A stretch of 64,000 nt of DNA from [Actinomadura] parvosata subsp. kistnae (GTDB lineage: Bacteria; Actinomycetota; Actinomycetes; Streptosporangiales; Streptosporangiaceae), in assembly GCF_900323885.1 (NCBI RefSeq), contig NZ_OOHJ01000008.1, positions 124,001-188,000 of the forward strand. Direction: 5' to 3'. Position 1 is the stretch's first letter. Each line of letters starts with the position of its first letter. Below, piece after piece: positions 61,805 to 64,000 of this stretch. The position numbers were made by a program, and so were the translations under genes. The notes below the pieces were generated by a model. That model was not told where the DNA came from and searched no databases. It worked only from the letters and a program-made list of their open reading frames with translations.

Positions 61805-62731
61805 TCAGGCGTCGATGGTGAGCATCGGCGGGCGTTCGCCGATCCCGACGTCCCTGACCAGCACGTCGTGCCCCTCCTGTCCCCGCCGGAACTGGGCCAG
61901 CCGCACCGACGGCTCGTGGAACGCCCGGATCTTCCCCTGGCGTTCCAGCCGCGACCAGGCGGCGAGCATGATCTGCCCCGCCATCCCGCCGAGCGCCTCC
62001 GTGGACTGCGGCGCGTGCTCGCGCGCCCCCAGGTCCACCTGGGCGAACGCGTCCAGCCCCGCCAGCTCCAGCAGGTCGATCAGGAGCCCCAGCTCGACCC
62101 CGTAGCCGGTCACGAACGGCACCCGTTCCAGGGCGGAGCGGCGCCCGGCGTACTCCCCGGCCAGCGGTTGCACGAAACCGGCCAGTTCGGGCCAGTGCAG
62201 GTTGATCAGTGGGCGGGCGACGAGCTCCGTGACGCGCCCGCCGCCGTTGCCGGCCGCGTCGATCGCGCGGTCATAGCAGCCCTTGGCGTACGCCACGGTC
62301 GGGTCGCCCAGCAGCGGCCCAAGCACCCCAAGTACCAAGGAAGAGCGAAATTTCCGGATATCGGCGTCGACGAACACCAGCACGTCCCCCGACGTGACCG
62401 CCAGCGACTTCCACAGCGCCTCACCCTTGCCGTCGAGCGGCTTGAGCTGCGGCAGGATCTCGTCCTGAGCGTGCACCCTGGCCCCCGCCCGCGCCGCGAC
62501 CAGCGCGGTGTCGTCGGTGGAGCGGGAGTCGATGACGACGAGCTCGTCCACGAGCCCGCCCAGCTCCCGCCGGATCACCCCCACGATCTCCCCGACGGTC
62601 TCCCGCTCGTCGCGCGCCGGGAGCACCACGCTGACCGTGGTCTCCCCCTTGGCCGCCAGCAGGTCCCGCAGCGGCCAGTCCCCGGCGGACGACGTACGGC
62701 GCCGCAACCATCCATGCACTTCTGGGAGCAT
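61805..62731 (-). CDS. gpgS: Glucosyl-3-phosphoglycerate synthase
   Basis: A 308-residue GT-A glycosyltransferase (family GT81). It opens WPLRDLLAAKGETTVSVVLP and ARDERETVG, then VVIDSRSTDDTALVAARAGA, LKPLDGKGEALWKSL and the metal motif VFVDADIRKF, all diagnostic for this enzyme. It transfers glucose from NDP-glucose to 3-phosphoglycerate, the first step to glucosylglycerate and, in mycobacteria, methylglucose lipopolysaccharide. The ATG at 62731 gives a normal length. No partner phosphatase (gpgP) is seen in the window. Confidence 0.93.
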   Translation of the reverse strand: MLPEVHGWLRRRTSSAGDWPLRDLLAAKGETTVSVVLPARDERETVGEIVGVIRRELGGLVDELVVIDSRSTDDTALVAARAGARVHAQDEILPQLKPLDGKGEALWKSLAVTSGDVLVFVDADIRKFRSSLVLGVLGPLLGDPTVAYAKGCYDRAIDAAGNGGGRVTELVARPLINLHWPELAGFVQPLAGEYAGRRSALERVPFVTGYGVELGLLIDLLELAGLDAFAQVDLGAREHAPQSTEALGGMAGQIMLAAWSRLERQGKIRAFHEPSVRLAQFRRGQEGHDVLVRDVGIGERPPMLTIDA

Positions 62732-63040
62732 GCGACACCTCCCCCCGATTCCCCATATTTCGGCCTTCGTACGGTGTCGCTCCCCCTCCTTCTACCCTGG
62801 CGCCCCGCTCACCTGCGCGAACGCGTCCAACGCCCAGTCCTGCCCACCGATCGGAGCAGCTCACCACCCGGCTCGCCGTATCCGTGAGAGGAACCCCCGT
62901 CAGGCCCCGACGGGTCTCGCGCTCGACGCGGGCGTCACCGGCCGAGGACGCGCGGTGGCGGCGGCCCGCTACCCACCTGGAGCAGGCCGCCGCCCATCTC
63001 AAGACCGCCCGCGGCCGGTGACCTTCCCGGATGCGGAGGG
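62732..63040. other. 309-bp gap with only a weak small frame
   Basis: A plus-strand frame at 62884-63021 (45 codons) ends THLEQAAAHLKTARGR but begins at a GTG without a ribosome site and looks like the tail of a lost gene. The gpgS promoter should lie in the AT-rich part near 62745-62770. Nothing else is recognised. Confidence 0.4.
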
Positions 63041-64000
63041 TCAGCCGAAGTTGATCCAGGCCCGGGTGGCGCCCGTGCCCGGGGCGACGTCGAGGTAGTC
63101 GGCCCGGCCGTCGGCGTTCAGGTCGGCGAACTGGATGCGGGCGCCGTCGACGAGGACGCCGCTCGCGACCTCACCGCCCGGCCACCAGTACCAGTCGCCG
63201 CCTTCGGGCTTGGGGCCGCCGTTCTGCCAGACCTGCACGGAGCTGTCGTAGGGCTGGGTGCCGGTGTGGTTGTCGTCGGAGCGGCCCATGAGGATGTAGT
63301 CGGCGGACCGGCTCCCGTAGAGCGGGGCGAACCGGACGCGGTGGCCGGGCTGGCCGACGCCGCTCGCGATCGTGCCCTGCGGGAACCACAACCAGTCACC
63401 ACCCCCCGTCGGCTCCTTCGGGTTCGGGCCGCCGTTCAGCCACGCCTGCACCGAGCTGTCGTCATTGACCTTCGCATAGTCGGCCCGGCCGTCACCGTTC
63501 AGGTCCGCGAAACGGATGTGGCTGCCCGGCGCGCCGACGCCGCTCGCGATCGTGCCCTGCGGGTACCACAACCAGTCACCACCCCCCGTCGGCTCCTTCG
63601 GGTTGGGGCCGCCGTTCAGCCACGCCTGCACCGAGCTGTCGTCATTGAGCTTCACGTAGTCGGCCCGGCCGTCACCGTTCAGGTCGGTGAAGCGGATGTT
63701 GGCCCCGGGCGCGCCGACACCGCTCGCGATCGTGCCCTGCGGGTACCACAACCAGTCACCACCCCCCGTCGACTCCTTCGGGTTCGGGCCGCCGTTCAGC
63801 CACGCCTGCACCGAGCTGTTGGCGTTGATCTGGAGGTAGTCGGCTTTGCGGTCGCCGTTGACGTCGGCGTAGACGGCTCTGCTGGTGTCCCCGCCGTAGG
63901 TGCCGGACGCGATCGTGCCCTGCGGGAACCAGCCCTTGATCGGGGCGGGAGCCGGGCTCCCGCCGCCGGGTGCGCCGATCCAGCCGGCCCGTCCCACCTG
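63041..64000 (-). CDS. FG-GAP/VCBS repeat protein, 5' end outside window
   Basis: At least 319 residues, open to the right edge. It consists of five to six repeats of about 60 residues. Each carries a calcium-binding-type loop (DVNGDRKADY, DLNGDGRADY three times, DLNADGRADY), followed by DDSSVQAWLNGGPNPKE and GGGDWLWYPQGTIASGVG. This is the FG-GAP/VCBS arrangement of secreted beta-propeller proteins, often the C-terminal part of an enzyme or adhesin. The catalytic or N-terminal part must lie beyond the window. Confidence 0.85.
   Translation of the reverse strand, partial: QVGRAGWIGAPGGGSPAPAPIKGWFPQGTIASGTYGGDTSRAVYADVNGDRKADYLQINANSSVQAWLNGGPNPKESTGGGDWLWYPQGTIASGVGAPGANIRFTDLNGDGRADYVKLNDDSSVQAWLNGGPNPKEPTGGGDWLWYPQGTIASGVGAPGSHIRFADLNGDGRADYAKVNDDSSVQAWLNGGPNPKEPTGGGDWLWFPQGTIASGVGQPGHRVRFAPLYGSRSADYILMGRSDDNHTGTQPYDSSVQVWQNGGPKPEGGDWYWWPGGEVASGVLVDGARIQFADLNADGRADYLDVAPGTGATRAWINFG
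63361..63900 (-). repeat. Exact-period 180-bp tandem repeat in the FG-GAP gene
   Basis: Three copies start at 63361, 63541 and 63721 with an exact 180-bp period and very high nucleotide identity, including synonymous positions. This indicates recent duplication or gene conversion. Diverged copies flank them on both sides. Confidence 0.9.

Noticed and set aside
62884..63021. 45-codon plus-strand frame
   Set aside because: No ribosome site and no recognised family; it looks like the tail of a lost gene and was only noted under the gap.

Overview
The window is very GC-rich, gene-dense chromosomal DNA. GTG and ATG starts are mixed, genes often overlap by ATGA or TGATG, and there are many TetR, MarR-like PadR, LacI and PucR type regulators, SpoIIE/STAS signalling proteins, a glucosyl-3-phosphoglycerate synthase and a secreted GH10 xylanase. 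This points to a sporulating soil actinomycete, most likely of the Streptosporangiales (a Nonomuraea-like genome). That placement is inference from gene content, not from a marker gene. I see no rRNA, tRNA or CRISPR array.

Layout. 1-5.9 kb: an aminoglycoside-phosphotransferase-like protein (cut by the left edge), a CBS protein, TetR plus a DHA2 exporter with a palindromic operator, a STAS protein, an AraC regulator and an SRPBCC protein. 5.9-11.9 kb: a PadR-controlled ABC exporter operon running into a penicillin-acylase-family gene that carries a one-base frameshift in its linker, then a 50-residue membrane protein. 11.9-17 kb: an APC transporter, a TetR/MFS pair, and a divergent ridA/CGNR-regulator pair sharing two copies of one operator. 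17-23.5 kb: a soluble poly-HAMP hybrid histidine kinase followed by an ANTAR-GAF-PAS-SpoIIE phosphatase. 23.5-29.2 kb: a tightly coupled operon of cytosolic subtilisin, sigma factor, small protein and TPR-CHAT protease, which is one of the two most interesting systems here. 29.3-42.7 kb: esterase and PhyH dioxygenase, extracellular repeat proteins, an MFS/TetR pair with a shared box, aldo/keto reductase, a decayed deoxyribosyltransferase-like gene, DUF418, a paired half-size DMT transporter, a Tat-exported protein and the xylanase with its palindromic operator. 42.7-50 kb: tandem-repeat-rich intergenic DNA, Rrf2/TauE, a 650-bp repeat region, a membrane/FixH-like operon with three frameshifts, and a membrane SpoIIE phosphatase. 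50-55.9 kb: LacI, PucR, then a terminator-bounded pair made of an AMP-forming ligase and a PLP decarboxylase fused to a carrier protein, with a divergent 51-residue peptide. This is the second system of interest and resembles carrier-tethered amino-acid decarboxylation modules. 55.9-58.5 kb: a lower-GC island of broken genes flanked by a 36-bp direct repeat of the acyl-CoA dehydrogenase 3' end. 58.5-64 kb: that dehydrogenase, an MFS/TetR pair with tandem operators, gpgS, and an FG-GAP repeat protein cut by the right edge.

Two themes cross the window. First, short tandem repeats (24, 31 and 45 bp units) sit at gene ends and include the last codons and stop of the adjacent gene. Second, at least six single-base frameshifts occur, most at G/C runs, so some 'pseudogenes' may be base-calling errors and should be checked against reads before biological use.
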